DNA of 64,000 nt from Xanthomonas sp. Leaf131 (GCF_001423495.1 NZ_LMOG01000021.1:173177-237176), one strand, 5' to 3'; counted from the stretch's first letter, positions 9,123 to 18,920 are shown. The notes: a model not told the origin generated them from the sequence alone. Numbers and translations are program-made.

Positions 9123-10422
9123 GCCCGAAGCCGGCGCCCTGCGCCAGGGTATCGAACCCCGGAAACGAGGTTGCGACATTGGCGACATCGTTCACCTGCA
9201 CGGTGCCGGTCGAGAGCTGACCGGCAATGGCAAACGCCATCGCAATGCGATGATCGCCGTGGCTTTCGATCACACCGCTGCCGATGCTGCCACCGTGGAT
9301 GGTCGCGCCATCCGGGGTTTCGTCGACCTGCACACCCAGCGTGCGTAGACCAGTGGCCATGGCCGCCAGTCGATCGGATTCCTTGACTCGCAATTCGGCA
9401 GCGCCGGTGACACGCGTTTGCCCGTTCGCCGCCGCCGCCGCCACGAACAAGGCCGGGAATTCGTCGATCATGTCCGGCACCAGCGCTTCGGGGATCTGCG
9501 CGCCCTGCAACGGCGCATAGCGCACGCGCAGATCGGCCACCGGCTCGCCGCCATGTTCGGCATGGTTCTCTTCGGTGATATCCGCGCCCATCAACCGCAA
9601 TGCAGCGAGCAACCCGGTGCGACGTGGATTCAAGCCCACCGCACGCAGCACCACGTCCGAGCCGGGAATGATGCTGGCGGCGACGATGAAGAACGCTGCC
9701 GACGAGAAATCCGCCGGTACCGCGATATCGGTTGCGCGCAGGCGCTGACCGCCACGCAGACGCGCCTTGCCCGGCGAAAAATCGATCTCCACGCCGAACG
9801 CGGACAACATGCGCTCGGTGTAATCGCGGGTGGGGTGCGGCTCGGTCACCGAGGTGTCGCCCTGCGCATACAAACCTGCCAACAACACCGCGGATTTGAC
9901 CTGTGCGCTGGCGACCGGCGAGACGAAGTCGATGCCCTGCAATGCTTGCCCGCCATGCACGCGTAATGGCGGGGTGCCGTCTTCTTCGGTGTCGATGCGT
10001 GCGCCCATCTGTGCCAGCGGGCCGGTCACCCGTCGCATCGGGCGCTTGGACAGCGAGTCGTCGCCCACCAGCACGCTGTCGAAGCGCTGCGCGGCCAGCA
10101 CGCCGGCGAGCAGGCGCATGCCGGTGCCGGCGTTGCCACAGTCCAGCGCCTCGCTGGGCGGCTGCAAGCCGTCCACGCCCACGCCGTGCACGATGCGCTG
10201 CGAGGCCGAAGGCGTATCAATGCGCACGCCGAGCTTGGCAAAAATGGCCGCGGTGGAACGGGTGTCTTCGCCTTCGAGAAAGCCATCGATCTGCGAGATG
10301 CCGTCGGCCAAGGCGGCGAACATCACTGCACGATGCGAGACCGATTTGTCGCCGGGAATGGCCAGGCTGCCCTGCAAGGCGCTGCCGCGCTGCGCGATCC
10401 AATGTTGCGTACTGCTGCTCAT
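9106..10422 (-). CDS. aroA: 3-phosphoshikimate 1-carboxyvinyltransferase (EPSP synthase)
   Basis: The sixth step of the shikimate pathway: phosphoenolpyruvate plus shikimate-3-phosphate gives EPSP. The 438-residue protein has the two-domain inside-out barrel fold. Visible motifs are GDKSVSHRAVMFAALADG near the N-terminus, the PEP-site loop CGNAGTGMRLLAG and RVKESDRLAAMATGL near the C-terminus. The loop keeps the glycine of NAGT but has leucine where the E. coli enzyme has the MRPL proline. It lies downstream of pheA and serC on the same strand. Confidence 0.97.
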   Translation of the reverse strand: MSSSTQHWIAQRGSALQGSLAIPGDKSVSHRAVMFAALADGISQIDGFLEGEDTRSTAAIFAKLGVRIDTPSASQRIVHGVGVDGLQPPSEALDCGNAGTGMRLLAGVLAAQRFDSVLVGDDSLSKRPMRRVTGPLAQMGARIDTEEDGTPPLRVHGGQALQGIDFVSPVASAQVKSAVLLAGLYAQGDTSVTEPHPTRDYTERMLSAFGVEIDFSPGKARLRGGQRLRATDIAVPADFSSAAFFIVAASIIPGSDVVLRAVGLNPRRTGLLAALRLMGADITEENHAEHGGEPVADLRVRYAPLQGAQIPEALVPDMIDEFPALFVAAAAANGQTRVTGAAELRVKESDRLAAMATGLRTLGVQVDETPDGATIHGGSIGSGVIESHGDHRIAMAFAIAGQLSTGTVQVNDVANVATSFPGFDTLAQGAGFGLNART

Positions 10423-10546
10423 GCGTGTGATCCGATTGCTGCGGCATCGCCATGCACGGCGCTGCGCTTTGAAGAAGGGTGTGGTTGCGCCGTCGCCTTG
10501 CAGCTGTCGGCGCGCCCGCTTTTTTAGCGGCCTGGAGGCAAAGCGC

Positions 10547-11758
10547 TCAGGGAATGGCGACCGGATACGAGCCCAGCACCTTGATCTGTGCCGAGTGCGC
10601 TTCCAGTTCGGCCAGCGCCTGCTTCATCGCCTCGTCTTCCACATGGCCGGCCAGGTCGATGAAGAAGCCGTATTCCCACTTGGCCTGATGCGAGGGCCGC
10701 GACTCGATGCGATTCATGCTGATGCCATGCCGCGCGAATGGGCTGAGCACGTCGAACAACGCACCCGGCTTGTCGTGGATGAACACCAGTACCGAGGTGC
10801 GGTCGTGCCCGGACGTTGGAAATATCTGCCGGCCGATCACCAGAAAACGCGTGGTGTTGTCGTCATCGTCTTCGATCGACTTCATGATGACTTTCTTCAA
10901 TCCATACACATGCGCCGCACTCTCGCCGCCGATCGATGCAGCATCTTCGGCATTGCGGGCACGGCGCGCGCCTTCGGCATTGCTGGAGACCGCAAGCTTC
11001 TCGACCTTGGGCAGGTGCGAACGCAACCAGCCGGCGGTCTGCGCGAACGACTGCGAATGCGCATAGATGCGCTCGATGTCCTCGATCCGGCCGGTGCGCG
11101 AGAGCAGGTACTGATGCACGCGCAGCTCGACTTCGCCGCAGATTTTCAGGTTGGAGGTCAGGAACATATCCAGCGTGACCTGGATGGTGCCCTGCCCGGA
11201 GTTTTCCACCGGTACCACGCCGAAATCGGCATTGCCCGCTTCCACTTCCTGGAACACTTCTTCGATGGTCGCCATCGGCAGGCCTACTGCCGAACGACCG
11301 AAATGCTTGAGCACCGCCTGCTGGCTGAAGGTGCCTTCCGGGCCGAGGTAACCGATCTTCAACGGTTCCTGCTGGGCCAGGCAGGCGGACATGATTTCGC
11401 GGTAGACGTGCACCAGCACTTCGTCGCTGAGTGGGCCTTCGTTGCGGTCCACCACCATGCGCAACACCTGCGCCTCGCGCTCGGGCCGATAGTAATCCAC
11501 CGCCGCGGCTAGCTTGCCCTTGGCCTTGCCGACCTGATGGGCGAAGTTGGCGCGCTCGGCGATCAACTCCTGAATCGTGCGGTCGATCTGGTCGATCTTG
11601 GCGCGCACGTCGGCCAGCACCGGCGCGGCGACCGCCGGCTTTGCAAGCTTGCCTGCCGACTTGCTTGGCGCTTTTTCCGCAGATTTCTCTACCGATTTAC
11701 GCGCCGGCTTGGTCTTGCCGCCAGTGGCGGTGGTGGGCTTGTTGGACTTGGGAGCCAT
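10547..11758 (-). CDS. pheA: Bifunctional chorismate mutase / prephenate dehydratase (P-protein)
   Basis: Converts chorismate to prephenate and then to phenylpyruvate for phenylalanine synthesis. Of 403 residues, about 1-45 are a Lys/Ala/Pro-rich extension absent from the E. coli protein. The AroQ mutase helices lie at about 48-130. The dehydratase (about 138-315) shows GYLGPEGTFSQQAVLKHFG, NSGQGTIQVTLDMF and the catalytic TRF motif in DNTTRFLVIG. The ACT domain carries GALFDVLSPFARHGISMNRI followed by ESRP, the phenylalanine-binding motif, so feedback inhibition is likely. serC lies 122 bases upstream and aroA 124 bases downstream. Confidence 0.97.
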   Translation of the reverse strand: MAPKSNKPTTATGGKTKPARKSVEKSAEKAPSKSAGKLAKPAVAAPVLADVRAKIDQIDRTIQELIAERANFAHQVGKAKGKLAAAVDYYRPEREAQVLRMVVDRNEGPLSDEVLVHVYREIMSACLAQQEPLKIGYLGPEGTFSQQAVLKHFGRSAVGLPMATIEEVFQEVEAGNADFGVVPVENSGQGTIQVTLDMFLTSNLKICGEVELRVHQYLLSRTGRIEDIERIYAHSQSFAQTAGWLRSHLPKVEKLAVSSNAEGARRARNAEDAASIGGESAAHVYGLKKVIMKSIEDDDDNTTRFLVIGRQIFPTSGHDRTSVLVFIHDKPGALFDVLSPFARHGISMNRIESRPSHQAKWEYGFFIDLAGHVEDEAMKQALAELEAHSAQIKVLGSYPVAIP

Positions 11759-11824
11759 CGCTGGGTATTCCTTGAATAGCGGCGCATGCGCCTGCGCGGC
11801 ACCTGCCGCGGTCGAAGAGAAGAC

Positions 11825-11855
11825 TTAGAGCGGTTAACACAACGTAGTGAGCGGC
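11825..11855. repeat. Short intergenic repeat motif (copy 2)
   Basis: TTAGAGCGGTTAACACAACG followed by TAGTGAGCGGC lies between serC and pheA. It matches the motif at 31131-31160 and, more loosely, 6082-6111. A partial inverted copy (AGTTTTGTTAGTCAC) follows at about 11863-11877. Confidence 0.45.
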
Positions 11856-11880
11856 CGCGCAGTAGTTTTGTTAGTCACTC

Positions 11881-12966
11881 TTAGCCGTGACGCTGCTGGA
11901 AGTCGTGCATAAAGCTCACCAGCGCCTGCGCGCCCGCCACCGGCATCGCGTTGTACAGCGACGCACGCAGGCCACCGACAGCTTTGTGCCCCTTCAAGGC
12001 AAGCAGGCCGGCCGCCTTGGATTCGCTGACAAACATCGCGTCCAGCTGCTCATCGGGCAGAAAGAACGGGATGTTCATGCGCGACCGCACGGCGGGCTTG
12101 ATCAGGTTGCGATAGAAGCCGCCGGAGCCATCGATAGCGCCATACACCAGCGCGGCCTTCTCGGCATTGCGACGCGCGAACTCGTCCACCCCGCCCTGTT
12201 CCAGCATCCACTTCACGTTGAGTCCGAGCAGATACCAGTTCCAGGTCGGCGGGGTGTTGAGCATCGAATCGCGGGCCGCATGCGAGGCGTAGTTGAAGAT
12301 ATCCGCGCGCGGTTGGCCGGCACGTTCGAGCAGGTCGCGCCGCACAATCAGCACCGAAATGCCGACCGGCCCCAGATTCTTCTGCGCCCCGGCGTAGATC
12401 AACCCGTAGCGCGCGATGTCCAGTGGCTCGGAGGCGATCGACGAACTGAAGTCGGCGAATAACGGCAACGTGCCCACGTCCGGCGTGTCGCGAAACTCCA
12501 CGCCGTGGATGGTCTCGTTGGCGGTGATGTGCACATAGGCCGAGTGCGGCGACAAGGTCCAGCTGGCCACCGGCGGGATATCGGTGAAGCCTTCGGCCTG
12601 CGCGTCGGCGGCGATGCGTACATCCACATAAGGCGCCGCCTGCTTGATCGCGGTCTTGCCCCAGTGACCACTGATCACGTAGTCGGTGGCCTGCCCGGGC
12701 GCGGCGAAATTCAGCGGCAACAACGCCTGGATGGTAGTGGCACCACCGGCGGTGAACAGCACCGCATAGTCGTCGGGAATCGACAACAACGTTCGCAGAT
12801 CGGCTTCGGCCGCGGCCGCCACGGCCATGAAATCGGCGCTGCGGTGACTGATTTCCACGATCGAGGCACCGACGCCGTTCCACTCGATCATCTCCGCCTG
12901 CGCCTGCCGCAGGACCGATTCCGGCAATGTCGCAGGGCCGGCACTGAAATTGAACGCGCGTGTCAT
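11881..12966 (-). CDS. serC: Phosphoserine aminotransferase
   Basis: This PLP enzyme transfers an amino group from glutamate to 3-phosphohydroxypyruvate (serine synthesis) and to the equivalent pyridoxine precursor. The 361 residues match the family length. The start [19 protein letters not shown] is typical, and [12 protein letters not shown] holds the PLP-binding lysine. It lies upstream of pheA and aroA, the familiar serC-pheA-aroA order of gammaproteobacteria. Confidence 0.97.
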   Translation of the reverse strand: MTRAFNFSAGPATLPESVLRQAQAEMIEWNGVGASIVEISHRSADFMAVAAAAEADLRTLLSIPDDYAVLFTAGGATTIQALLPLNFAAPGQATDYVISGHWGKTAIKQAAPYVDVRIAADAQAEGFTDIPPVASWTLSPHSAYVHITANETIHGVEFRDTPDVGTLPLFADFSSSIASEPLDIARYGLIYAGAQKNLGPVGISVLIVRRDLLERAGQPRADIFNYASHAARDSMLNTPPTWNWYLLGLNVKWMLEQGGVDEFARRNAEKAALVYGAIDGSGGFYRNLIKPAVRSRMNIPFFLPDEQLDAMFVSESKAAGLLALKGHKAVGGLRASLYNAMPVAGAQALVSFMHDFQQRHG

Positions 12967-13145
12967 GGCACACCTTGTCGAGCTAGCCTTCTAGTATGCC
13001 GCAGCGCATCGGCCTTGGCAGCGTTGCAGAAAAGTTGCAGCTGCATCCTTCTCACCGAGGCGGACGTATGGTTCTGTAGCGTCCATGGGCAGCGCCATCA
13101 CCCTGGTCCGTTATTCTCATCTGCAGCCACTGTCAGGAGCGAGCC

Positions 13146-14114
13146 ATGTCCCTTCGCGATGTCTTGAAGACGCCGTCCAGCGAGATCACCGATGAGGCCG
13201 TTTACCGCGACCGGCGCCGGCTGCTGCAGCTGTTCGCACTGACCCCGGCGCTGGGCGTGGCCGGCTGCGCCGAGGCCGATCCGCCGCCTCCGCCCAAGAC
13301 CGTGGTGACCCCGGCGCAAGCGCGCAGCGGCTTTCGCACCGCCGAGGAACTGACCCGGCTGGAAGACGTCACCAGCTACAACAATTTCTACGAATTCGGC
13401 ACCGACAAGACCGACCCGTCCAAGGCCGCCAAGACCTTGAAGCTGTCGCCGTGGTCGGTGAAGGTCAGCGGCGAGTGCGAAAAGCCGGGCAGCCTGTCGC
13501 TGGACGAGTTGCTCAAAGGCATCACTGCCGAAGAACGCACTTACCGTCTTCGCTGCGTGGAAGGCTGGTCGATGGTGATCCCGTGGACCGGTGTGCCGCT
13601 GGGCGAGGTGCTCAAACGCTTTGCGCCGACCTCCAAGGCCAAGTACGTGGCCTTCACCACGTTGGCCGACCCGCAACAGATGCCAGGCGTGCGCTACCGC
13701 TCGATCAACTGGCCGTATCGCGAAGGTCTGCGCATCGACGAAGCGATGCACCCGCTGACCTTGCTGGCCACCGGCCTGTACGGCAAGCCGCTGCCGCAAC
13801 AGAACGGCGCGCCGTTGCGGCTGGTGGTGCCGTGGAAGTACGGCTTCAAGAGCATCAAGTCGATCGTGGAAATTCGGTTTGTCGAGAAGATGCCCGAAAC
13901 CGCCTGGCACGATTTGCAGCCGTCCGAATATGGCTTCTTTTCCAACGTCAATCCGGCGGTGGATCACCCGCGCTGGAGCCAGAAGACCGAGCGCCGTATC
14001 GCTGGCACCGCCAGCAAATTGTTCGCCGAGCGCATCGCGACCAAGCCGTTCAACGGTTATGCGGACCAGGTCGCCTCGCTGTATGCGGGCATGGATTTGA
14101 AGAAGTGGTTTTAA
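13146..14114 (+). CDS. msrP: Protein-methionine-sulfoxide reductase, molybdopterin catalytic subunit
   Basis: The periplasmic MsrP (YedY) repairs oxidised methionines. The 322-residue precursor has a twin-arginine-type signal (arginines at 21, 23-25, then [16 protein letters not shown]), fitting Tat export after cofactor loading. The sulfite-oxidase-like domain shows the molybdenum-ligand cysteine in [16 protein letters not shown] (about residue 137). It is paired with msrQ 132 bases downstream, which supplies electrons. The spacer holds a REP-like palindrome. Confidence 0.95.
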   Translation: MSLRDVLKTPSSEITDEAVYRDRRRLLQLFALTPALGVAGCAEADPPPPPKTVVTPAQARSGFRTAEELTRLEDVTSYNNFYEFGTDKTDPSKAAKTLKLSPWSVKVSGECEKPGSLSLDELLKGITAEERTYRLRCVEGWSMVIPWTGVPLGEVLKRFAPTSKAKYVAFTTLADPQQMPGVRYRSINWPYREGLRIDEAMHPLTLLATGLYGKPLPQQNGAPLRLVVPWKYGFKSIKSIVEIRFVEKMPETAWHDLQPSEYGFFSNVNPAVDHPRWSQKTERRIAGTASKLFAERIATKPFNGYADQVASLYAGMDLKKWF

Positions 14115-14133
14115 GGCAGTGATATCCACCGCG

Positions 14134-14198
14134 TAGGAGCGCACCCGGGCGCGACGGGCATTACCAGGAAAGCCCGTCGCGCCCCGGTGCGCTCCTAC
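14134..14198. repeat. GTAG-type REP palindrome
   Basis: An imperfect 65-base inverted repeat begins GTAGGAGCGCACCCGGGCGC and ends with its near-complement GCGCCCCGGTGCGCTCCTAC around a 12-base loop. GTAG-bounded palindromes of this kind are known as REP elements mobilised by RAYT transposases in Xanthomonas and Stenotrophomonas. It may also stabilise the msrP mRNA end. Confidence 0.8.
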
Positions 14199-14246
14199 GA
14201 TGCATGTTCATGCCCGCACGGCATCGCTTCCTTCTTCTGAGATCGC

Positions 14247-14903
14247 ATGGCCAAGACTTCCACCTCCCTGATCGCTGCCAAGACGCTGCTGCATGCGGCC
14301 GCGCTGACGCCGATCGCATTGCTAGCCTGGGAATTTTGGCAGGTGTGGCAAACCGGCAGCGACGCGCTGGGCGCCGATCCGGTCGCCGAGATCGAGCACC
14401 GTACCGGGCTATGGGCCTTGCGCTTTGTGCTGATCACCTTGGCGATCACGCCATTACGCCAGCTCACCGGCCAGGCGGTGCTGATCCGCTTCCGTCGCAT
14501 GTTGGGGCTGTACGCGTTCTTCTATGCCAGCGTGCATCTGGCGGCGTACCTGACGTTGGATCTGCGCGGCTTCTGGACGCAGATCTTCGAAGAGATTCTC
14601 AAGCGTCCTTACATCACCGTCGGCTTCACGGCCTGGCTGTTGCTGCTGCCGTTGGCGATCACGTCCACCCAGGGGTGGATGCGCCGGCTCAAGCGCAACT
14701 GGGGCCGCCTGCACATGCTGATCTACCCGATCGGCGTGCTGGCGGTACTGCACTTCTGGTGGCTGGTGAAATCCGATATCCGCGAACCGGCGCTGTATGC
14801 CGGCATCCTCGCGGTGTTGCTGGGCTGGCGGGTCTGGAAAAAACTCAGCGCGCGCCGAACCACAGCAAGGCGCTCAGCGCCGCCGCCAGCAACACCGCGC
14901 TGA
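14247..14903 (+). CDS. msrQ: Heme-binding membrane subunit of the MsrPQ system
   Basis: The 218-residue MsrQ (YedZ) is a six-helix inner-membrane b-type cytochrome of the ferric-reductase family that passes quinol electrons to MsrP. Hydrophobic helices alternate along the sequence. Candidate heme histidines lie in YASVHLAAYLTLD, RLHMLIYPIG and AVLHFWWLVK. It follows msrP and overlaps the end of the opposite-strand FHA gene by 59 bases. Confidence 0.94.
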   Translation: MAKTSTSLIAAKTLLHAAALTPIALLAWEFWQVWQTGSDALGADPVAEIEHRTGLWALRFVLITLAITPLRQLTGQAVLIRFRRMLGLYAFFYASVHLAAYLTLDLRGFWTQIFEEILKRPYITVGFTAWLLLLPLAITSTQGWMRRLKRNWGRLHMLIYPIGVLAVLHFWWLVKSDIREPALYAGILAVLLGWRVWKKLSARRTTARRSAPPPATPR

Positions 14904-15717
14904 GCAGCAGCCACGGCCAGCGCGCGACCTTGACCGGCGCACGCGTCGGTTCGGTGATGGCGCGCGGCGGCGGCAACGGCTCGGTGTCCGGGATGTCCCA
15001 GGTGGTGCCGTGATGGGTGCGCGGTACTTCGACCACAAAGCGGTGGCGGGCATCGAATACCACCTGGTCTCCGGCCTGCAGCCAGCCGTCGCGCACTTGC
15101 ACACCGTTGATCCAGCTGCCTTCTTCCGAGCCCAGATCGCGGATCAGCACGCGGTCGCCGTGGCGTTCCAGGCGGGCATGCTGCGCGGCGAAGGCCGGGT
15201 CGTCGATGACGATGTCTGCGGCCGGGTCGCTACCGACCAGCCGTGAGCGATCCAGTGTGAAGCTGCGCCCGTGATGACGGCCACCCAGCCCGCGCAACAA
15301 CAGGCAGACCTCGCTCAGGCCGGCATCGTCCTCTGGCACGTCGTTGGCCGGCGCGCTCGACGGCGCACTGCGCAGCAGCATTTCCACGCCATCGGCGTAG
15401 ATCGCATCGCCGGGGCGCAGCAGCGCCATACGGCGCACCGGGCGTCCGTTGACGTGGATGCCGCGGATTCCATTGGCCACCTGCAGCCACAGGCCACGCT
15501 GGTCCAGGCAGAACTGCGCCAACAGCAATGCCCCCTGGGCATCGTCCACCACCCGCACGCTGCCGGAGGCATGGCGTACGATCCGGTGGACGCCGGGCTT
15601 GAGGGAACGGTCCGGCTGCTGCCGGTGAGTGAAATGAACTTGCAGGTCGCGCACCCGCAGTAGCCTAGCAGGTTGCCCCTTGCAGCGGCTAACACGACTG
15701 GGCGAGCGCAGACACAC
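14845..15717 (-). CDS. FHA-domain membrane protein
   Basis: Of up to 290 residues, about 150-225 form a forkhead-associated domain, a phosphothreonine-binding module, with RLVGSDPAADIVIDDPAFAA, QHARLERHGDRVLIRDLGS and SWINGVQV. The first 110 residues look like a second, more diverged FHA-like fold (NGIRGIHVNGRPV). A single membrane helix ends the protein (about 266-286). The drawn start (ATG 15717) puts an unusual basic stretch first; a GTG about 22 codons later (VRDLQVHF) may be the true start. The partner kinase is not in the window. Confidence 0.85.
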   Translation of the reverse strand: MCLRSPSRVSRCKGQPARLLRVRDLQVHFTHRQQPDRSLKPGVHRIVRHASGSVRVVDDAQGALLLAQFCLDQRGLWLQVANGIRGIHVNGRPVRRMALLRPGDAIYADGVEMLLRSAPSSAPANDVPEDDAGLSEVCLLLRGLGGRHHGRSFTLDRSRLVGSDPAADIVIDDPAFAAQHARLERHGDRVLIRDLGSEEGSWINGVQVRDGWLQAGDQVVFDARHRFVVEVPRTHHGTTWDIPDTEPLPPPRAITEPTRAPVKVARWPWLLLSAVLLAAALSALLWFGAR

Positions 15718-15777
15718 TTGGAGCCTGGCCCGCGCATGCGCACAATGCGCGCTCCTTTCGCCTTACCTAGCCAAGCC

Positions 15778-16053
15778 ATGTCCAGCATCGATATCCGCCA
15801 CGACCATTCACTGCCGCCAGCACAGGCCCGCGCGGCGATCGATGAGGCGGCACGCAAACTGACCGATCGCTACGGCATCGCTTCGCACTGGGAAGGCGAC
15901 ACCCTGCGCATCGCGCGTGCCGGTGTAGACGGTGCGATCAGCCTGCTGCCGCAGCAGGTGCATGTCACCGCCGAGCTTGGCTTTCTGTTGTCGGCGGTGC
16001 AGCCGATGGTGGAATCGGAAATCCGTCGTTTGTTGACCGAAAAGCTCGCCTGA
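15778..16053 (+). CDS. Polyhydroxyalkanoate-system small protein
   Basis: The start MSSIDIRHDHSLPPAQARAA gives 91 residues. The sequence resembles the small PHA-granule-region family found beside phasins and PHA synthase genes: an N-terminal helix, RYGIASHWEGDTLRIARAG, and a C-terminal helix ending in MVESEIRRLLTEKLA. The in-frame upstream ATG at 15673 is rejected because the intervening region is not conserved-looking. A phasin gene follows 220 bases downstream, supporting a granule-associated role. The molecular activity is unknown. Confidence 0.82.
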   Translation: MSSIDIRHDHSLPPAQARAAIDEAARKLTDRYGIASHWEGDTLRIARAGVDGAISLLPQQVHVTAELGFLLSAVQPMVESEIRRLLTEKLA

Positions 16054-16273
16054 GCGTACTTACCTGATCGTGCCGATCCGAGCCTGCAGGCCTGAGCGTG
16101 CGGCTGCTTCAGCGCCAAGTCACCCGCACGGCGCTCGATGCGCGGATGCTTGAAAACGCCGCGTGCGTACACATCACGTATCAAGACGCCAGCAGGCAAT
16201 GCTTCACCTGCCCGATGCAGCGTCGGCACTAGGGTGAAGGCAACGTCGCTTTAGCAACCTACAGGAGCATCGC

Positions 16274-16840
16274 ATGACGACCGGATACGATCAGAACGGT
16301 AACCGCGACAACGCGGCCCATGGCTTCCAGGCGCAGGCAGAACAGATTTCGCGCCGGCTTGGCGAATCGGCACAGACGGTGTGGCTGGCCGGGCTCGGCG
16401 CGCTGGGCCGCGTCCAGAGCGAAGGCGGCAAATTGTTCGACTCATTGGTGCGCGAAGGTGCGGCCTACGAGCGCACGGGCCAGCAGAAAGCCACCGAAAG
16501 CGTCGATGAGCTGCGCGAAGAGGTGGAAACCCAGTTCGAACAGGCGCGCGACACCGCCGTGCGTGGCTGGGACAGATTGGGCAAGGCGTTCGACGAACGC
16601 GTCAAGGGCGTGCTGCGAACGCTCAACATTCCCGAGCAGGACGAGCTGGAAAACCTGCGCCGTGAAGTGGAATCGCTGAAAGCGCAGGTTCGTGCCAACA
16701 CCGCCGCCACGAAGCGTGCCAACCGCACCGCGACGCAGGCCGCGCAAGCAGCCAGCAGCGACACGACCCACGCCAGCCCGGCAAGCACGTCCGGCTCCAG
16801 CTCCCCGACCGGGAATTCCGCAGCCTTCGACGGCGAATAA
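16274..16840 (+). CDS. Phasin family protein
   Basis: The 188-residue product has an amphipathic helical core (about 15-115) with QISRRLGESAQTVWLAGLGA and a run of heptad-like charged residues, then a coiled coil (about 120-140) and an Ala/Ser/Thr-rich tail. Phasins coat polyhydroxyalkanoate granules. AGGAG precedes the ATG at good spacing. It is downstream of the PHA-system small protein. A long hairpin follows. Confidence 0.88.
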   Translation: MTTGYDQNGNRDNAAHGFQAQAEQISRRLGESAQTVWLAGLGALGRVQSEGGKLFDSLVREGAAYERTGQQKATESVDELREEVETQFEQARDTAVRGWDRLGKAFDERVKGVLRTLNIPEQDELENLRREVESLKAQVRANTAATKRANRTATQAAQAASSDTTHASPASTSGSSSPTGNSAAFDGE

Positions 16841-16893
16841 GCCTGAGCCGGCCAATGTTGCAAAGCAGCATGATTTTCCACACAATCGAGAAG

Positions 16894-16960
16894 GACCCGC
16901 CAGTCCAGTAACACGAAGTCCGTTTGCTCCCCTCCCCTCACGGCTTCGGACTGGCGGGTC
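16894..16960 (+). terminator. Long-loop hairpin downstream of the phasin gene
   Basis: A perfect 13-bp stem (GACCCGCCAGTCC at 16894-16906, GGACTGGCGGGTC at 16948-16960) encloses a 41-base loop with its own small complementarity (AAGTCCG / CGGACT) and is followed by TTTCG. The T-run is short, so it may be a weak terminator or an mRNA-stabilising structure. Confidence 0.5.
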
Positions 16961-17074
16961 TTTCGCTATCTGGATCACGGCTCGTACGATCGCCGCCCGC
17001 GATCCATTGACGAATCTGTCGCGAAGGATTCTTCTAGGCGCACCATTTCGTTATACGCGCCATAACTTCGCTAG

Positions 17075-18082
17075 ATGCTCATGCCTTCCTGGATATTGGC
17101 GCTCCTGACCGCCCTCTTGCTCTGGCTGGCGGTGTGCGCCTATTTCTGGCTGGTACGACGCCGGGCCAACGAAACCACTGAAGGCGTGCGCGCGCTTGCT
17201 GCGATGCACTGGCGCGATTTTTCCGCCGTGGTCTTGCGCGTGCTGCAGGAGCAACGCGGCTGGCAACCGACGCAATTGCCGCAGGACGGACTACCCACTG
17301 CCGATTTCATGATGCAGACCGACCATGGCACCCGTCTGGTTGCCTGCAAACACGGGCGCGGTTATCGCATCGGCGTGGCCGCAGTGAACGAGTTGGGCGC
17401 GATGGCGCGGCTGGCCGGCGCTGGCGGCGGCGTGATGGTCACCGAGGGCCGTATGGAGCGAGAAGGCATTGCTGCTGCCGACAAGCAATCCATCGAAGTG
17501 CTGGACGGCACGCGCCTGTGGCCGTTGCTGAAACCGTATCTGCCCGGCGATGTGGAAACCGGCGTGGTCGGCATGGCACGGCGGCGCGCGATCCGCCACA
17601 GCGTCATTGCCGGCGCGGCGCTGGCAACGCTGGCTCTGGTCGCCGTGTTGGCGCTGCAGCCAGCTGCGCCGGACGCGGCAACGACGCAAACGACAGTGGC
17701 AGCGACTCCGCCGGTTGCCGCATCTGTGCGTGCTGCGCCTTCCGCTGCCCAGGCGCCTGCTACATCGCAGGCGGCGCCGACAACTGCACCGCCCCCGGCA
17801 CCCATGCCATTCGCAAGCGGGGAGGAACCGGATGCAGCGACCATGCTGGGCTATCAACGCGAGGTGTCCAAAGCGCTCGCACAGACGCCGGGGCTGATAC
17901 GCGGCATCTGGATCACCCAGGCAACGTTGGCGGTGGACCGCACGGTCGAAGACACCGCAGCATGGCCCCTGATCTGCCGCGAACTGGAACGCTACCCGTA
18001 CCTGCGCACCGTGCGCGTGCAACTCAACCCGCGCGCAGGCGTGGACGAGCCGGTGCGTTGGCGTCAATGCACGACGATTTGA
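17075..18082 (+). CDS. Membrane-anchored restriction-endonuclease-like protein
   Basis: The 335-residue product has a membrane helix at about 5-27, then a PD-(D/E)xK / Mrr-like domain (about 38-160: MHWRDFSAVVLRVLQEQRGW, then GTRLVACKHGRGYRIG), a second membrane helix (about 177-197), an Ala/Pro/Thr-rich linker and a C-terminal periplasmic domain (about 255-335). The lysine of the nuclease core (ACKHG) is present, but the usual catalytic aspartate position reads TADF, so activity is doubtful. The fold may bind DNA or serve as a scaffold. Convergent with hutC. Confidence 0.7.
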   Translation: MLMPSWILALLTALLLWLAVCAYFWLVRRRANETTEGVRALAAMHWRDFSAVVLRVLQEQRGWQPTQLPQDGLPTADFMMQTDHGTRLVACKHGRGYRIGVAAVNELGAMARLAGAGGGVMVTEGRMEREGIAAADKQSIEVLDGTRLWPLLKPYLPGDVETGVVGMARRRAIRHSVIAGAALATLALVAVLALQPAAPDAATTQTTVAATPPVAASVRAAPSAAQAPATSQAAPTTAPPPAPMPFASGEEPDAATMLGYQREVSKALAQTPGLIRGIWITQATLAVDRTVEDTAAWPLICRELERYPYLRTVRVQLNPRAGVDEPVRWRQCTTI

Positions 18083-18142
18083 GTGGATGGTTGGCGCGTA
18101 CGCACCACCGCTGCGTGGTCGCTCAGTGAATCGCTGCGAAGC

Positions 18143-18916
18143 TCAGCGCATTCCCGGCGCAAACCGCGCCACCAGATCGTACGACCCACCCAGAAACCAC
18201 TGCCGCACGTAGGTAACTGGCTGATCGCCGCGCCAGGTGTGGCGATCGATCACCAGACACGCGGCGCCGTCGTCCACCTGCAGGCGTTCGGCTTGCGCGG
18301 CGTCGGCATTGACCGCGCTGATGCGATGTTCGGCACGCGTCCACGGCACGTTGCGCAATAACCAACTGCCCGGCGCGACATCGGTGAACGCTTGCAGCAA
18401 TGCCTCGGGCACCGTGGTGGTGTCGATCAAACGTTGTTCCAGCGCGAACGGGCTGCCGTCGGCCAGGTGCACGCTTTCCAACGCCAGGACCTTTCCGGTG
18501 CTGCCCAGGACGCGTTCCTGCGGCACGCGTTGACGCAGGTTGCGCAACTGCCGCGCCAGCAACGAAAACTGGTAGACGTGACCACGCGTGGTCATTTCCA
18601 CTTCGATATCCGGGATCGACAGCGCCACCTGCTCCAGATGCGGATGCGGCCGCGCCACGAACGAGCCGGTGCGGCGGCGACGCTCGATCATGCCGGCGTC
18701 GGCGAGCAAGCCGAGCACCTTGTTGACCGTCATGCGCGAGCAGCCGTACTGGATCATCAGCTCGTGCTCGGGCGGCACGCGGTGACCGGGCGGCCAGTCG
18801 CCACTGTGGATGCGTTGTTCCAGATCCTGCCGGATGCGTTGATGCAGGGTGCCGGGCGCGGCGATGGGGGTGGCGGTCAAAGCAGGTCTCCGGTCAGAAC
18901 CGCATTGTGCGCGCAT
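18143..18916 (-). CDS. hutC: Histidine-utilisation repressor, GntR/HutC family
   Basis: Represses the hut genes until urocanate binds. The 257-residue protein has a GntR winged helix (about 22-92, [20 protein letters not shown]) and a UTRA effector domain (about 110-250). The drawn ATG lies 4 bases after the hutF stop. A TTG 12 codons later is preceded by CGGAGA and may be the real start. It is the promoter-distal gene of a hutF-hutC unit, so the repressor probably controls its own synthesis through the palindrome at 20318-20327. Confidence 0.94.
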   Translation of the reverse strand: MRAQCGSDRRPALTATPIAAPGTLHQRIRQDLEQRIHSGDWPPGHRVPPEHELMIQYGCSRMTVNKVLGLLADAGMIERRRRTGSFVARPHPHLEQVALSIPDIEVEMTTRGHVYQFSLLARQLRNLRQRVPQERVLGSTGKVLALESVHLADGSPFALEQRLIDTTTVPEALLQAFTDVAPGSWLLRNVPWTRAEHRISAVNADAAQAERLQVDDGAACLVIDRHTWRGDQPVTYVRQWFLGGSYDLVARFAPGMR

Positions 18917-18920
18917 CCGC

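Noticed and set aside
9830..11512. Plus-strand 560-codon open frame
   Set aside because: Lies over aroA and pheA on the opposite strand; no family resemblance and biased composition.
13098..14144. Minus-strand 348-codon open frame over msrP
   Set aside because: msrP on the plus strand has clear motifs; this frame is its shadow.
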